Below are positions 63,632 through 64,000 of a DNA stretch of 64,000 nt, in pieces. Positions within the stretch are counted from its first letter, which is position 1. Every line of letters begins with the position of its first letter. The position numbers were made by a program, and so were the translations under genes. The stretch comes from Acinetobacter sp. Marseille-Q1618 (GTDB lineage: Bacteria; Pseudomonadota; Gammaproteobacteria; Pseudomonadales; Moraxellaceae): contig NZ_CADDWJ010000001.1 of the NCBI RefSeq assembly GCF_902809855.1, positions 620,001 through 684,000 on the forward strand, given 5' to 3'. Under the pieces are notes generated by a model. The model ran no database searches and had not been told where the DNA came from. It saw nothing but the letters and a program-made list of their open reading frames with translations.

Positions 63632-64000
63632 ATGCTAAATATGGGTTACTTCTCACGAAAAATTGCTTTAACTTTATGTATGTTAGGTGGTGCAAGTTCA
63701 GGCTTTGCACTGACACCATTGCAACAACAAATTGCCAAAGAAGGTTTTGAATTTGTCAAAGAAATTCCTGCGCCTGCCAATATGACAGGTTGGGCGGGAC
63801 ATAAAGAGCAATATCCTGCAACCGTATTTATTTCCAACGATCAAAAATATTACATCGTGGGTGATCTATATAATGCCAAAGGTGAAAATTTATCGGTGGA
63901 TGCTTTAAATACTCATGTCAAAGATGCAGTTTTGGATGATGTATGGAAATCACTGGAAAAATCAACCTATATTCAAGATGGTAAAAAGGATGCACCTCGT
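63632..64000 (+). CDS. dsbG: Thiol:disulfide interchange protein DsbG, 3' truncated by the window end
   Basis: Periplasmic disulfide isomerase/chaperone. The 123 visible codons encode a signal peptide (LCMLGGASSGFALTP), the dimerisation domain and the approach to the thioredoxin domain, QDGKKDAPR, which closely follows E. coli DsbG. The catalytic CxxC lies beyond the window. AGGTGA precedes the ATG, 8 bases after the previous stop, so it is the third gene of the dsbD operon. Confidence 0.88.
   Translation, partial: MLNMGYFSRKIALTLCMLGGASSGFALTPLQQQIAKEGFEFVKEIPAPANMTGWAGHKEQYPATVFISNDQKYYIVGDLYNAKGENLSVDALNTHVKDAVLDDVWKSLEKSTYIQDGKKDAPR

Noticed and set aside
1..64000. tRNA genes, rRNA, CRISPR arrays, insertion sequences and prophage genes
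   Set aside because: I looked on both strands for tRNA-like cloverleaf sequence, spaced repeats, transposase motifs and integrases and found none. Short or divergent RNA genes could have been missed by eye.

Overview
The window reads as chromosomal DNA of an Acinetobacter-type gammaproteobacterium. The evidence is AT-rich coding with gammaproteobacterial proteins throughout, a MopR/mph-type phenol hydroxylase cluster whose sensor keeps the published MopR phenol and zinc residues at the same numbers, and an Acinetobacter-like set of housekeeping genes (glnS, ppk, bioB, ruvC, plsB, cysK). This assignment is inference from family knowledge. I see no phage, no transposase, no CRISPR array and no tRNA or rRNA gene. 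The window cuts glnS at its left end and dsbG at its right end.

Layout. 1-5 kb: glnS (5' truncated), two paralogous LuxR-type regulators each preceded by a striking inverted repeat, and an LRAT-like protein. 5.4-13.7 kb: a secreted phosphodiester-glycosidase-like protein, the six-gene phenol hydroxylase operon mphKLMNOP on the minus strand behind a sigma-54 promoter with two identical 16-bp upstream sites, a DEDD-exonuclease-like gene, and the divergent sigma-54 activator mopR. 13.7-23.2 kb: ppk, bioB, queG divergent from nnr, acyP, ruvC and a YbdG-type mechanosensitive channel. 23.5-28.7 kb: a Sel1-repeat gene broken by one in-frame TAG, then a cobalamin lower-ligand assembly operon (2H phosphoesterase-like gene, cobU, cobT, cobC, cobS). 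28.8-33.8 kb: lrgAB-like genes with a divergent LysR regulator, a hydrolase plus HD-protein operon behind two perfect palindromes, and several small intact or damaged membrane-peptide genes.

33.8-44.4 kb is a complete leucine/isovalerate degradation operon (isovaleryl-CoA dehydrogenase, methylcrotonyl-CoA carboxylase, methylglutaconyl-CoA hydratase, HMG-CoA lyase). It is followed by both subunits of a 3-oxoacid CoA-transferase, so acetoacetate made by the lyase can be activated by the last two genes. A divergent TetR regulator and an acyl-CoA synthetase complete the module. 44.5-52.6 kb: a methyltransferase, plsB, cysK, a nitroreductase, an HpaI-type aldolase and small secreted or unknown proteins. 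52.9-54.6 kb: a sulfide/persulfide module (two YeeE/YedE half-transporters plus a persulfide dioxygenase). 54.6-60.7 kb: a MocR regulator, two DMT exporters and a QseBC-like two-component system. 60.8-64 kb: a thiol-redox operon dsbD - (Lgt-like membrane domain + TlpA) - dsbG.

For novelty, I would look first at the DEDD-exonuclease-like protein with an altered first catalytic Asp beside the phenol promoter, the single-stop Sel1 gene under a Fur-like site, the cluster of small membrane peptides and remnants at 28.8-33.8 kb, the perfect-palindrome operators, and the Lgt-like/TlpA fusion. I see no single large system that is clearly undescribed. All promoter and operator calls were made by eye.
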